NCBI GenBank assembly: GCA_030248195.1
Contig: JASAND010030983.1
Span: 43,772 to 107,771, forward strand
Reading direction: 5' to 3'
From: Trissonchulus latispiculum
Taxonomy: Eukaryota > Nematoda > Enoplea > Enoplida > Ironidae
Length of the DNA stretch: 64,000 nucleotides
Position 1 is the stretch's first letter; every line of letters starts with the position of its first letter. The notes beneath the pieces were generated by a model. That model was not told where the DNA came from. It ran no database searches and saw only the letters and a list, made by a program, of their open reading frames with translations. The position numbers and the translations under genes are program-made. Positions 44,101 to 59,100 of this stretch are shown piece after piece.

Positions 44101-47100
44101 TGTTAGTGCGTGCTTGCGACCTCTACCAGACTTGATTCGCATACCCGCGGCTCATCAGTGGAGGAGTATGGAATTAAGCTTTTAGATCTTTTATTCCCCA
44201 ATTAAGAAATCATAGAAAAATAGTTTCGCCGCCGGTCGCCTCAAGTAGTGATAGTTAAACAAATACATACAGGAATATATAAACTTTGTAACATCAATAT
44301 CCGCAGGAGATAATTTAAAGGTAAAAGTCAATTTTTAAAAATACATTTTACGAAAGTACTTTCCAAGTAGCTAAAGGGTCTATGTTGATATCCTTATTAA
44401 AATTTGGATGTTTGACAGCCTTTAGAAAATATAATTTTAAAAGTCTATTTGTATAATTTTTATAAATTAACTTTTGTTTTAACATGTTTATGTTAAAAAT
44501 AAAGTTGACTTTATTCGAACAAATTAGAGATATTCTAATAATCTCATTTAAAAATACATTATAACAACTTTTCGTACATATGTTACTTTCTACGCTTGGA
44601 AAAGAATGTGCTTTAAAAGAAAACTGCTTTCTTTTATCATAAAGTGTAGTAATAAAAACTTTATTTTTAATTTTGATATTGATATCCAACACATCTGCTT
44701 CATTTGGTGTAACGTTTACCAAATTAAGCACAAGATCGATAGGATAAATATACATCCAATTATTTAGAAAATAACTGTTATCGTTAATTACTGTTATATC
44801 ATCTATGTATCTAAATACATACATTAATTTATTTAGAGAATTAAAATCACGTTTTGAAATTAAACTTTTAACATATTTGAACTCATACCAGAAAAGTACT
44901 AAATTTGCTAACGCTGGTCCACTACTTGTACCCATAGGTATTCCAATTATTTGTCGGAATACCTTCCCTCCTACAGAGAAAAAACAATTTTCAAGCAACC
45001 ATTTTATTAAGTAACAAAATTCCAATTGGTCTACATTTTTCTTAGATTTACAGTTATCGTTAAAATACGCTCCAATATACCCAAAGACTAAGCGTCTTGT
45101 ATTAGTACCAAAGCATATTTTAGAAATGTTTTCGATAGCTGAAAAAATATTTTCGTGTTTTAAGTTAGTATACAATTGGGTAAAATCAAAAGTGTAAACA
45201 GAAGCTGCAGATTTTGCTGTAGAAATTTTCTTTAAAGATCGAATAATTTCATTACTATTATCGATTATCCAGAAAGGACTGCAGCCATGATTATATTTTG
45301 AAATAGTATGGCAATAAGCTTTCATTCTTTTAAGAAATAACTTTAACTTTAACTTTAATAACTATACACTCCTTTTTTACTGCTACCTACACTTTACATC
45401 AAAGACTCATCAGTCTGTTATGATTATCAACAAGAAAGCAAGTAATAATATAATTAATGTCAAGACACGACGCTGGCCGGCAAAGATAAGCATTCCTTAC
45501 CATGTTTTGATCCGGGAGGGGGAGAGAATCGTTCTGCTTCTGGATTGGGAGTGGCTCCGCCCCCAGACCCTGCAGCCTGTTCCTGTTTAGCCTTCTGGGC
45601 TTCCTGCAGCTTTTTCTTCAGGTTAGTCACAACACTCTCCAGTTTAGTCCAGCTAGGCTGAAAAAAGACAACAGAAACTAAATACAAGTAGGAAAAATGC
45701 TCCTTGCAGTCGCATGAAAAAGTTAATATGAGCTATGATGGTCAACATTTAAATGTGTCAAGGACAAGATTTAAAATGTTTAATATGAGCCAACATCTAA
45801 ATAAGTAGAGGACAAGATGTAAACGGCTAATATGAGCCGCTACGTTTCTCTTGGGCTCATATTGACGCGACTAAAATGGCAAACATATATACAGTTTACG
45901 GTTGGCATATAAGCTTCAGTGTTTTTCAGCTTGAAGGTGTCCAAAAACGCTATTTTTTCCATTTTTGACCATCTATAAAAATCGAACCAGATCGAAATTC
46001 GGAAAAAAAACATAAACTTGCTAAGTACCATTGCCTAGATATTCAAAAAATAGTATAGAAAAATTTTTCCTATGGGCCGTTCGAAAAATCGAGTTAACAG
46101 AAAATTGACAAAAATCATGCTGAATACAGAGAAAAAACCCCCACTTTCAAACCCGTAAGAGAAAGTCTTTTTTTTTCAAAGTTCATTTTTTCATTTTTTC
46201 AAAGTTCATTTTTTCCGGGCAAGTTTGGTATCGCCGAACAACCCATATTCGCGGGATTTCACGTTTCGTCTTAGCTTAGAGCTATCAATGTTAGTCAATA
46301 AAAAATTTAAGCAGTTGAATACTCTTCGAATATAGCTGTTTGCATGTACTGTTAGACTAGCTGCTAGGAATATACGTAAATTATCATCATTTTGTTGTGT
46401 TGAACTACAGCAGGTTCTACTACTAGGAGAGGTCTAAGGATATGATGCTAAAGCTATTGGTCCAAGTCAGGAGGAAATAGAAGATCGTGGGAGAGTCCTA
46501 AATTATTCTTGAATATAAATTTTCTGTATATATAAATGGATACGTAAAATACGCTGGTTAGTATGAAGCACTTATCGAAGAAAACGTTTGTTAAAATAAA
46601 AGTTCGAATAAAGCTCGAGCACATACTGTAGCTGTAGGTTATTTATGAACTATAAACCAAATATATCGTGGATATGCATAATAATTTACATTTACAAACC
46701 GCGAATATGGGTTGTTCGGCGAAGCTGTGCCCATATTAATTCGCTCACAACCTAGTCCTCTTCTATTTTTTAACCTAGCCCCATATTAAGCATTTTAAAG
46801 ACTAGTCCTCTCTTGATTTTGCAACCTCACCATCACCCATATTACTTTTTCATGCTCCAGAGGAGCATTTTTATTTCTTGTATATATATATATATAAAAC
46901 TTAATTTATACGCAGCCCGCATTACTGCAGCATTGTTAGGACAGATTGTTTACAATGCAGGCAGAGATATGCGTTAAACAGACGAAAAGAAAGACTTATA
47001 ACAAAAGTTTAAAATCAGCAATTGATAATATTGCGTGCAAGGCAAGTTAGGACCAAATTGTAGAAAAAGCTGGCATACCCTTTTCAAAGTATAAAGCCTT

Positions 47101-50100
47101 AGAATGGTCAGACAAATTTCAACCACAGCCGATTCTGTGGCATCAAAGAACTCCCACCAGTTGTCGGGGAGAGGAAATTGGTGATCACGGGCGGCCAAAT
47201 AAATACAGGCACAGGCAATGGTTTCGGGGACGTAGCGAAGAAAGATGTCCGTGCGGAGGCCGTCGTTCATATAATTCCTGCAAAAAAGTGAAGCATTTCA
47301 GGAAGTAATGTAATAAAATTCAACAAGGAAATGGGAATACAAAAACTAGGCGACCAAACAACCTATGTAATCTAACCAAACACAACAACATCACAGATTC
47401 CAGCGGGAATTGACGGAACTCACTACCGATATTATAGTATAGAGATAATGAATTCTTCTCAAAACAAAATTAATAAGACAGCAATTATGTAATTATATCA
47501 GTAAACCTCAAATAGTACGAACTAAATTTCCGGAGCAATTTCTGCGACAGGAGTTCAAATTTGATAGAAGAAGGATAATTCTAATTGTCTTTCTGTCCCA
47601 ACTTTCCCACAAAATTAAGTAAAACACTCCAAAAAAGCCAAATTTTCTCCAAATAAAAACAATCTAATCTAAATTCACTACCGCTACCGGTACACAGTTG
47701 TACGTTTTGTTCTACAGTCTTACCAGGCACTCTGAACAACTTCTCGCTTATTCTCAGCATCCAACATCTTCAGGTATGTAGTGATCAACTGAAACAAAAA
47801 ACAACTAAAACTACCTAGCAGGAAACAACATAGAACGAAATAATGCAATAAGAATAAACCTAACACGGGCAGAAAACTTTAAAAAAAGTGTGACTGACTA
47901 GCAGCGCAACAAAAATGTATAAATCCAACAGGCCCGCACCCAGGATTTTGAAAAGGGGAGGGGTGCAATGTAAAATGCAACGGAGGTCTGAGGGCGGAGA
48001 CCACCAGAATTTGAAGAATTTTTGCATTTTAGCCCAAAAATAGTACATTGGATGTTTATTTCTTGCAAAAAGTAAATTATCGCGCCGAAGACGCGAAATA
48101 TTTAAAAAAAACTAGCTGTTTTTGCCATAAAAACAGCAAAACTTTTCTATTTTGCCACCCCAAAAGGGGGGGTCTAGACCAGTGGAACCCCCCCCCCCCC
48201 GGGTGCGGCCTTGAAATCCAAGATAAAACACGGTAACCCCCGGAAAATTCTCCTACCCTTGTCAGGGTCTAGGGTGCTGGTGCTCATCCCCGGATACACA
48301 GCCCTTGACCCAGGAGTGCCACCTCGAATGATGACTACAACCGTGGAGGAGGGGCCAGCTCCTCAAGGCAGATGCCCTACACGGTCTCCTGTTACCTTCC
48401 ACCACCAGTGGTACCCATTTACCGACCAATTAAGGATGGATAGCTGGGTTGGCTAGAGTCTAGGGCTAGAAATCCAAGATAATAGATAATAAAAACAAAA
48501 GTACAATAAAAGCAGTAAAACAATGCAATATATACAAGCAGCACAAGAGTCAAACGTACTTTGTGCGGATGCTTAACATGGACGCAAAAGCCGAGTTCAC
48601 GAAGGACTCGTCGCTCTGCCTTGATCACTTCATTCTTCTGCTGACTGTAGTGCTGGTTCAGCAGTAAGGGAGTTGGCTTTCTGAAACACAGAAAATGTTA
48701 AACTGTAAAATAACAACCCAAAAGAAAAACGCACACACTGCACGGAGACCGATATACTTGGAATGAACAATGGACATGTATTAGAAGTTATAACCCCGTC
48801 CATTACGGACATTTCAAATTTCCAGCTTGAAATAAGATTATCGAAATATTCTATTTGTAGCTTAAAATTTCGATTGTAATCTATAGTGCACGTCCTATCC
48901 AATTTTACATCAAAGTAATTCTGCGTAGAGCAATTTTACAAGAGACAAAGTCAATAGATTTGAACAGCCGCGAACCTCATAGACGGATGAACTGGAATAG
49001 CACCGTTACCTTTTTTGAGATGGAAATATCGAGCTAAGACAGCAGTATCACTGCTATTTTTTACCATAACAATGCTTGTATAACGTATATATGCAAGAAT
49101 GCAGTGAGAAGTGTACACAAAATAACCAGCGTCGACGTTACTTCTAAGGAATCATATTTTCAGATTAAGCTTCGTTGCGCCTTTAAAAACTACTAAACCT
49201 TTGCTGTCTGCTCTCCATTCTGCAGTGGTCATCAGGAAAGATGCAGCCGCAGAAATGTTTGAAATATATAAATTAAAACTATGACGATTTTAAAAAATGA
49301 AAACTAAATCCGGACTACATCCGACACTGTTCGACGACGTCTACAATTCCGGAGAACAGTTATCAAAGGTGCTGCAGTGGTTATATATATTAAAAGGCCG
49401 TGGATGTTCAAACTTTGAGTTTTGGGCAATAATTTCAAATTCGGCAGTTACGATGAACTTAAACCACCTACGGCGTGTATGCACACACGAGAGGCACCAA
49501 CTGCATGCTGGAAACTTGAGACAGAGACAGAGGAAGAGAGAGAGAGAGAGAGACAGAGAGTGTGTATGTGTGTGTATGTGTAGGTGTGTGTGTAGGTGTG
49601 TGTGTAGGTGTGTGTGTGTGTGTGTGTGTGCGCGCAGTAGCGTAGATACAAAAAAAATTTTCAGGGGGGGCCGTTTGGACCGAAGACTGGGAGGGGGAGG
49701 GTAAAATTTTTAATTTATTGCTGAACAATTGTATGCACACTACATACAAAAATGTTCTAAGGATCATAGCGTATAAATCTGTTGTAACCGAAAGCGGAAT
49801 GTTGAAACCTAAAAAGGGGAGTCTGGGGGGCGGAGCCTCCTAGAAGTTGAGAAAATTTTTTAAATTCTGCCATTAAAACGCTGTTGAAACAATCTAATTA
49901 CAGTATATATATACGTATATATATATACGTATATATATATATATCTTTCCTACCTTGTGAGCACTGCCAAATAACGCGTTCCTCCGCGGCAGCGCGTAGG
50001 CTTACCGAGAGCGTGTTAGGCTTAGAATAGAGCGCGCTTTTACACGTCTAAGCCTAAGCCATTTCTTAAGCATAAGCTCAGCTTAATTAATTAAGCTAAT

Positions 50101-53100
50101 TAGCAGATTCAAAATTTTTTTGCTCACAGAATAGGTAAAGTTTACATCTCTATGAGCATGCTCTCTATGAGCACTGCTCATAGGGACGATCTCTATGAGC
50201 AAAATGCACATACAACCGTCTCTGTGAGCACTTTTTGCTCATAGAGCACACTGACCGTGTACAATTAGCGTACGTATGCAGCAGTGCTCATATAGCATAT
50301 AAGCTGCAGGTATGCTAATGAAGTCGCGCCGAAGGCGCGAAAATTTTTCAGTAAACTACAATAAATGCACTAATTTTAGGGGCATTTCAGTACTATTTCT
50401 TTGTGTTTGCGATAAATTGAAACGCTTAAAATTTTTCTTCTGGTCAATTTTTTTCAGGGGGGGAGCACCATTTCGGGGGAGGGCGGCCACCCCCCCGTAT
50501 CTACGCTAGTGTGTGTGTATTTGTGCGTGTGCGCGGTATTCCTGGTTAGTTCAGCTAAGAGAAGAGTACGACACTGTGCGCTTCCTAAAATATTAAACTT
50601 CCAGGCTGCTCGAAGCAATAAGGCCGAAACTTTGGGGGAGAGATCTAACATACGTTACTCACAGTTTGCAAAAACATGCGTCTTCGACAAATCAAACAAT
50701 AGAACTCGAGATCGGAAAGTCTTTGGATCTAATCATTTTTTGCTATTAGCTATTAGCTTTAAGGATACAAAAATCATCCAGTTTCGTTAAGACAATACCA
50801 TAAAAAATCTGGCAACAAAACGGAGTTTATATAATTGAACATGGAAGGATTTCGTAAATTATACAAAGTACCTTTATTACTTCCAGTTTTTAGACATTTC
50901 CTAAACGAATTACACAGTATTATTAAAGAGCTATTACAAGCAAGACGTAATTTAAAACTCATTACTCGTTGTGTCTACTTTACGCAAAAAGTGGGGGTGG
51001 AAAGGTGGGAATGGGAAGGTCAAAAGTGGGAGGGGGATTTAAAGCAGTCTAACATCACCAAAACACAGTAAAAATTAGCCTGTTTTATGCATTACTGTTT
51101 TATAACTAAGCTAAAAAGTGCTAAAGTGCTCAAAAATTCAGATTCAGCACCAAAAAAGATTATTTTAGACCAAAATATTTCGACGAAATCGGGAACTTTC
51201 AGCCCAGTGGGGAATATTTTGGGAGGCCCAAAAAGTGTGGGTGGGACAGAGTGGAGGGAGTGCCACCTGCGCCCCCACTAAAGGAAACCAGGATACTGCA
51301 CGACTTTCCTAGCGCAAGTTGTAGTACTGGTTTTTCGAAAATGCCTGTTTTTGCAAAACGCCAGAGTCATAATATACACACTGTGAAGCCCCCGATATTT
51401 CGACCTTGATGTTTCAGCATTGAAGGCTTAAAAGAAGCGTTAGTGTCTTTATCTTCCTGTTATAAACCTTTGGTTCAAATCAACCAAGAGTACATTCAAC
51501 CAAGAGTACACAATGATAAGAGTTAGACAACATGCAGGCTCACTGTTATCACAGCAAAAACTATGTTATGAGCGCTATCGCCTGACCTCCCCCACAAATT
51601 GACCCCCTCTCCTCACACCGCCCCTATGGCACATAGTTCCAAACGGGGAGTGCTTACCCGCTTAGTATATTTTGTGCATTTATGTGTGAAACATACACAC
51701 ACTCCAAATTGGGCGCCCTGTTAAAACGTGTAATTATGCAATGGAGTGAGCGACCCCTGTTTGGACACCTATATTGGGGTGGTGTGAAAGGGAGTCAATT
51801 TGTGGGGGGGGGTCAGCCGATAGGGCGCACAGCACAGGTTTTGATCTGATAACAGTGGGTCGTTTCACAAAAAAACTTAAACTACTTAACTTAAACGACT
51901 TAACTTAAACTACTTAAACTTCTTAAAAAATTCGTTTCATAAATAAATGGCTTAAACTACTTAAACTACTTAAACGGCTTAGCGGCTTAAACGACTTAAC
52001 TTAAACGACTTAATTTAAGTAGTTTAAGTAGTTTAAGTCACTTATTTATGAAACGAATTTTTAAGAAGTTTAAGTTCAGCCGTTTAAGCCGGTTTTTAAT
52101 GAAACGAATTTAACTGTACCATCTAACTGATGGTATAAGAAGAAATTGTTGGCTGTGGTATTTATAACGATACACAGGTTTCTGATGAGCTGAATACACT
52201 AGTATAGAAATTTGGGACAAGAAGAAAATTTATTCGCCAAAAATATTTGTTAATTTTTGTGCCAAAAACATGAGGTACTGGGCCGAGGGCCATATTTGGA
52301 TTTGGCGCAGTAGCCCTTACTGCTCCAAAAAATCCGCCGAATGACTCGAAATTTTAAAACTTCGCAATTTTCTCGCAACTGAGGAACTAGCCCAATGGTT
52401 TAGCCCAAACCAAGAAAAAGTCCTTTCTCCAATGCGAATTTTCATTCTGCAAAAATTGGCTCGAATCCATTAAGTAGTTGTCGAGAAATTGATGTTCAAA
52501 ACACTATTATATATAGCAGTTTTGCCAAAATAATTTTTCAAATAAATATCTAGCTTATGGTGGTGTTGGTATCCTTTTCTGCAGTAATTTTTAAAAAGCT
52601 ATAACTTTCGCAGTTTTGGGAGTTAGAAAGAGTGGTTTTAGGCTTAAAATCAGTACTTTCAATGAGTTTGCGAAACTAGCAAAATGAGCGAAAGTCTAGC
52701 AAATCTTTTTGCGTACTTTTTGAGAAATCTACGATCAAAACAAAATAATCGCAGTTTTGCCAAAATGGTTTTTTGGCTAAATGTCTAGCTTAAAGCAACG
52801 AACTCCATCTAGTATGCATTGATACAGTGTGCAATTAGACTGTATATCGATTCAGTATAAATAAACCAAAATTCTCCGTAAGATTCGGTAGAAATTTTGA
52901 AAGGACTGAGAAAAAACCAGGATTGATCCCAAAATGTTAAAGAGCTCCAAAATATTGTATTTGGAAGTTCCATCCATTTTCATAAATTGATGTCCGTTGG
53001 GTTAAATACACAAGCCGATACCAGCATCTTAAACAGCAAGCTGTAACCACTAGGGCTTGGTAAAATATTTGAGCTAATCAAGCTTTGTTCAGGAGGATAG

Positions 53101-56100
53101 TTTTTATTAATTTAACAGCTGATACACGCTGAAATCAGCCAAAAATACTGACTTTTGAAGTATAAACAGACTTTCAAACGCGTCGTGCTTTCATTGATAT
53201 TGTAGAAATGAAGTCCTCGTTGAGAGCTTTCGAACGATATAAGAATGACTTTTCAACTCCCAAAATTGCATAAGTTATGAAGCTTTTAAAATGGGCATTC
53301 AAATGCGCATTCTTTCGTTTAAGTCGTTTAAGCCCCGTAAATCTACGGAGCTTAAAAATGACTGATTTTGAACTGCATTTAAGCGGTCTACTTAAACTAC
53401 TTAAACTAAGTAGTTTTTATGAAAGCAGCTCTACTTAAACGGCTTAAAGTTTAAGTCGCTGAAAGTTTAAGTAGACCTGTATTTGTGAAACGCCACTTTA
53501 CTTAACGTTTAAGTAGCTGGTTTTTTGTGAAAGGGGGTCTACTTAAACGACTTAAGTTAAGTCGTTTAAGTCGTTTAAGTAGAAATTGGTTTCACAAAAA
53601 CCACTTCGTTTAAGTTAAGCCGTTTAAGTACTTTTTGTGAATCGACCCAGTGAGCCTGCATTTCGTCTCACTCTTATCATTATGTACTCTTGGTTCTACT
53701 CAAATAAATTTCACTGTGAGTTCTATCTGATGTTTTCACAACACAACAGTCACAACAGCTGAATATAATGTGCAAAGCTTAGCAACAGCGCTGCGAAAAA
53801 AGTGAAGTCGTGGTTTCAGTGAGTGAAGGATTAACCAAACCGGTTTGATTGGCCAAAAGCTTCAAAAATCACAAAAAGAGATTAAACAGTAAATATGAAA
53901 AACCGTCGTATTTATTTATGGGACAATACATCACTTAATTTTTTGATTTCTCGCTCCTACATCAAAACTGATAAATTTAAAATGTTTTCCCAAACGTAGT
54001 GCTCAGGTGGGCCAGCCGTAATGTCTACGGTAAGGATATCTCCCCCAAGTCAGGGCGAAACATTGGGAAGAAATGAGGCCAAAGTAGCAGTATTACAGTT
54101 AAATACAAACACATCATAAAACAAAAATCTAAAACGCTATCATCAGAGCAAATTAAGTGGACAAGAAGACATCAAACAGGCACAAATCGGGAACCATCGA
54201 CCTGAAACATGTACTAAAAGTTTAAAATTACATATCAATTACTAATGGCGTCTTAAAATCATCATCCTAAACATAATTATAATCGCTTGTGTAAAACTTG
54301 GTGGCCAACGGAATATACGTCTCCAAACGGGTTGACACTAAGGCCATAACGCAGAAGAGGTATACATTTTTGAACATAATTTTACTAAGTAACCAACTAC
54401 TGAAATTACGGAGGGATAGTTTAGACTCTCTGGACGCAAATAAAATACATCGGAAGTTATTAATAAAGGCTGTCGATCGAAGACGTGGCAGTTCCGAAGT
54501 TTATTGACCTCAGCTCTAGTGACAATTGCAAACACGAAAACACAATGGCGAAGCTACGAAGTCGCAACTGTCGCCATTTGCACTCGCTTTCGGAGATTTC
54601 GATTAAATTATTGTTCGCCAGCAGCTAATAACTTCCAATAGGAAAAATTAAGAAAAATTCATCAATAGTGTCCATTTGTCTTTCAAGGACAGCATTTATA
54701 CATCCACAATGAAAACAATACGACAGAAGTTTTCTGATACTTTCCCTAACTTCTGGGAAAACTGTTTGCACTCCAATGGTGCTTTTAGTATCCTTACATC
54801 CCCTGCGGTATACTCGGTTTCCCAGAAAAGCTTTTCTTTAAGTAAATCTTTCATGATTCTTCAGCACAACAAAATCCAAAATTCCTAAAACCGTTCCGTC
54901 CACGACAAATTTGTAATCTTTCCGAAACTTACTTTATCTTAGAAAATGACATGTTTACCTTCCAGGTCGTACAGTCGAATAAGTCGGCTAGCAACGGATC
55001 GGATAAAAAGCAACAACCAGTGCTCGAAACCTGCCTGAATCTTATACCTGAATCACCATAAATGGCAAGATTCTTAAACAGTGCAGTCAGTTAGAGCTAC
55101 CAAAATGATCTACGTACAACATAAACATAATGGAAACTCTTTTTAGTATTCAAGTATAAACATGTACAGGTCACGACAACAACTCAATTTATATACACAA
55201 TATATACTTGAAGGCATACCTAACTGCACTACTTCTTAGCTCGATATTTCCATCAAAATCTCAAAAATTAAGGGAGAAAGAAAAAGATACCGGTAAGTCA
55301 AGTTTACACCCAGTTGACTCCTGCCCAACAAAACCGGATAATACGAATATCCTTGCCAAGATTTAACCGAAATAAAATGAGTCGTAATTAGACCAGAGAC
55401 GGACAGAGGCGGTATTTGAAAAAGTGGAAATATGGATGGTATAGGTTACATCAAAGCAGTGTGCATATACGCAGCACCGGAATCCAACTTGGGGAAATAT
55501 CATAAAGCCATCCAGAGAAATCTTATCCTCTAAAACTCCTGCCAGCCACAATTAGGACTAAAATTTTGAAAATTTGAAAATTCAACAATAGGGTAACAAT
55601 CGTTTGTTTTCTTACCGGTTAGAGATGAAAACAACAATACTACATGTGTTTCCCTAACAAATTAGTGCGGTCTCCATTTTTATTTTTTGTAAATTTTTTA
55701 TTTGAACCCTTCTGCCCCAATTTGCCTCACCCCATTTGTAGAACACGCTCTCGACCGTAATTACTTACGAGGTCCCGGCCCCGAAACATCTCTAGCAAAA
55801 AGTAGAAAAATTGCAAATGCAAAAGTATAGCGCTCAATTTGATCTTTCGGATTAGCGCGATCGTAGTTATTCAGCTGCTAGCGAGCTGTCACAAATATTC
55901 AACTGTCCAACACACAAACTTATTTTTGCAGCGTTAAAACAAACTGGCCCGACAGACAATTTAGCTCTACCGGAATAAAAGGCCTAAATATTGCAAAAAA
56001 ATTTTGAACATTGAGACACACCAGACATTCCGCATAACGACAATCCCACTAAATTATAGTCTTCATAATTTCCCTCACCAAGCTGGGCTCATGCTATTGG

Positions 56101-59100
56101 GGAGGGGGTGACCACCCCCCCCCCATAAGCGACCTCCCCCCACAACCCCCCCCCCCCTTCAAAACCAGAGGGAGACCCTTTTGGTACCAAATTTCTCAAT
56201 GAAAAATTCGCTCAGAAGGCCCAATTTTCAAAAAATTTCCGGCTCCGCCAGAGAGTTTTACTCATTTTTTGCCTTTTAAACACTAAATCTGCCTATTTTT
56301 GTAATAAAGGATCAGCTTTTACCGTATATACCAGAAAAATAGTGCTATTTCAACATATTTTCCGAAAAATTTGCAATTCGCAAAAAATTCCTTGCGCCTC
56401 GGACTTTTGGGCCCCCATTCGGAGCCCCCCACAGGTGGACAAGGGGGGAATTCTCTCCCCCCCTCGGCGAAGTCGCCAAATTGCTCCCCCGAGGGGTAAG
56501 AAAATTTGCCACAAGGGGTAAGAAAATTGCCCAAAAAATAGGTTTTACGACGAAATTTTCTAAAACTTTTCCGGCTTCGCCGGAATTTTTCGCTTATAAT
56601 TACTATTTTTTAGCTAAAACGTCAGAAAAACGTGTTTTAGCTAAAAACTATTTTTTGTTATAAAATGGCAAAAATAGCTTAAAAATTGCTTTAAAAAGTA
56701 CCCCTAAGAAAAATCGCTCTCACAAGGGGTACCCAAATTTGCTTCCACAAGGGTCAGTGAAAATTGACCGCCCGTTCAGGTATGAGCCCCTCCAAGACAA
56801 AATCCCTAGAATAAGCCCAGCCAAGGGCGTGCATAATGCATTCCCTGCCTTGAAAAAGGACTATTTGTGGATCCGGCGCTGTTTATATGCGATAACTTTC
56901 ACATGACTGATGTATATACGTAGGAGTCGTTACCGCGACTCCTGTGGCTGGTAATAATAATCCATACGCAGTTATACAAACCCAGAAATTCATAAACCAT
57001 TAACTTAACTGACAATAAATAAATGGTAAAGGTAAAGACAAACCATACAGTATGCAATGCAATTGCTTTTCTGTGTCAGTCTGTCCGGAGCGCGCATACT
57101 CTCAAGCGTCTCACATAATTAATGCTGAGGAGAGCAAGGTGGTATGCCGCTGCCTTCAGAAGACCACAACAGCCGGAGCTATAGAATAATACATGTCCAT
57201 TGTTATTCCAGGATAACTGTACTACCACACATTATATAATATGAAGTACGTATGAAGTTAACCTTTAATGTTTAAACTAAACTAAGGTATCCCTAAGTGT
57301 CAAAGTCAAAATTCACATCCCATCTGAAAACTTGAAATGGTACAGTTAAGAGTACAATAGTGAAATCGTGTCTTGTCTTATAGCGGTACCTACCTTTAAT
57401 GCATATGGCTAGCTTCTCTAAATCTTGCAGTTACGGAAAATTTACAGTTGTAAACTTGAGTGAAAGTGAATGATTGCGTAGACTAAACGGAGAACTTCAG
57501 TAAACTCTGCGCATAGTCTTGGTCCTTGTTATCGAAAAATAATCGCAGATGATATTCGCAACTAGACAGATTGGCAAATTAAATAGAAACAGATTTTCCT
57601 GCCAAAATTCAAAAATACAAAAACTAGAAAACGTGAGGATAAGGTGTTGATTTAATTTTGTGCATAACTAACCGAGTTGGAGCGCTGTCAGAGGAACAGC
57701 ACCAAAAGACTGGTCCTTAAAATACTGTTAATCGCGGATTTTCAGCAAAGTAGTTAACTTTCCATTTAGGCAATTGCATGTTGAACAGAAGAGATTGGAG
57801 ACTCCTCCTTCTCGAAAGCCGGGAAAATAATGTGTGAAGTCTGCCCCGAGTTTTGAAGATAAACAGTAGCCAATTTCATGAAGACTAATTAGGTTTGAGC
57901 GAGTCCTATAGTACGACCAAAAAATGTGTGTACAAACTTCGACCATTTATAGCAGATTAAACTTTGGAGTAAACCCCAACAATGTACAGTATAGCTCAAA
58001 ACAAAGTTAATTTTTTGCGAAGTTCGCAAACTCCGCGAACTTCGCGAAGCAAGCGACATTTCGCCAAATTTAGAGAACTTCGCGAAAAAGTTAGCGAACT
58101 TCGCGAAATCGTTAGCTAGCTAATTTGAGGGGTTTTCTCCATATCTACCAAAAATTGGTAAAAAAATTTTAAAATCTAATTGGGACTCAAGATTTGGTGC
58201 CTTCGCGCAGATCGCTAAAGTTTAGCGAAGTTCGCATAATTTAGCTAATTTCGCCAAGATTTTAGCGAATTGTAAAAGAATTTCCCTATAATCTTCGCGA
58301 ACTTCGCATAAAGTTAGCGAACTTCACTAAACTCTACGCGAAATTTGCTAAAATCTTGGCCATTTTCTCGAAATTTTGCGAACTTCGCTAAACTCTAGCG
58401 AACTTCGCGAAGGCACCAAATCGTGAGTCGAAATTAATTTTAAAATTTTCTGTCAGTTTTTGGTGGATATATTGGAGAAAGCCCTCAAATTAGCTAGCTG
58501 AACATTTCACGAAGTTCGCTATTTTTTCACGAACTTCTCTAATTTTAGCGAAATGTCGCTAGCTTCGGGAAGTTCGCGAAGTTTGCGAACTTCGCAAAAA
58601 ATTAACTTTGTTTTGAGCTATACTGTATATATTGTCAGAATCCTCAGGAACCCGAGATTTCGAAAATCCGGAAAGATCCGGAATTCCGGGTTTCATTCAC
58701 GGAAAATCTAAATTTTTAATTTTTAGCCCAATTTTTATAGCAATCAAAAATTTGTTTCCACAATCGAATAGAGCTGGTCCCGCTGCATATTTTTGCTTTT
58801 ACAAGTTTTACACGAAAATGCACCCAATTCCCGGAATTCCGGGTTTTCGAAATTTCCGGATTTTAAAAATTTTCTCCAATACCCCCAAGATGGGTATCAT
58901 TCGAAAGCTCTTATCGAGCGGAACAACTTTTCTAATAGAATGAACTCTTGAAAATGCACACAATTCCCGGAATTCGAGAGAACCGGATTTTCCGGATTTT
59001 AAAAATTTTCTCCAATACCCCACAATGGGTATCATTCGAAAGCTCTTGGTGAGCTGAACACATCTTGTAATAGAACCAATGTCTGAAAATGCACCCAATT

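Noticed and set aside
49297..49767. ORFs rich in Thr/His or Cys/Val repeats
   Set aside because: Generated by the GT/GA microsatellite on both strands.
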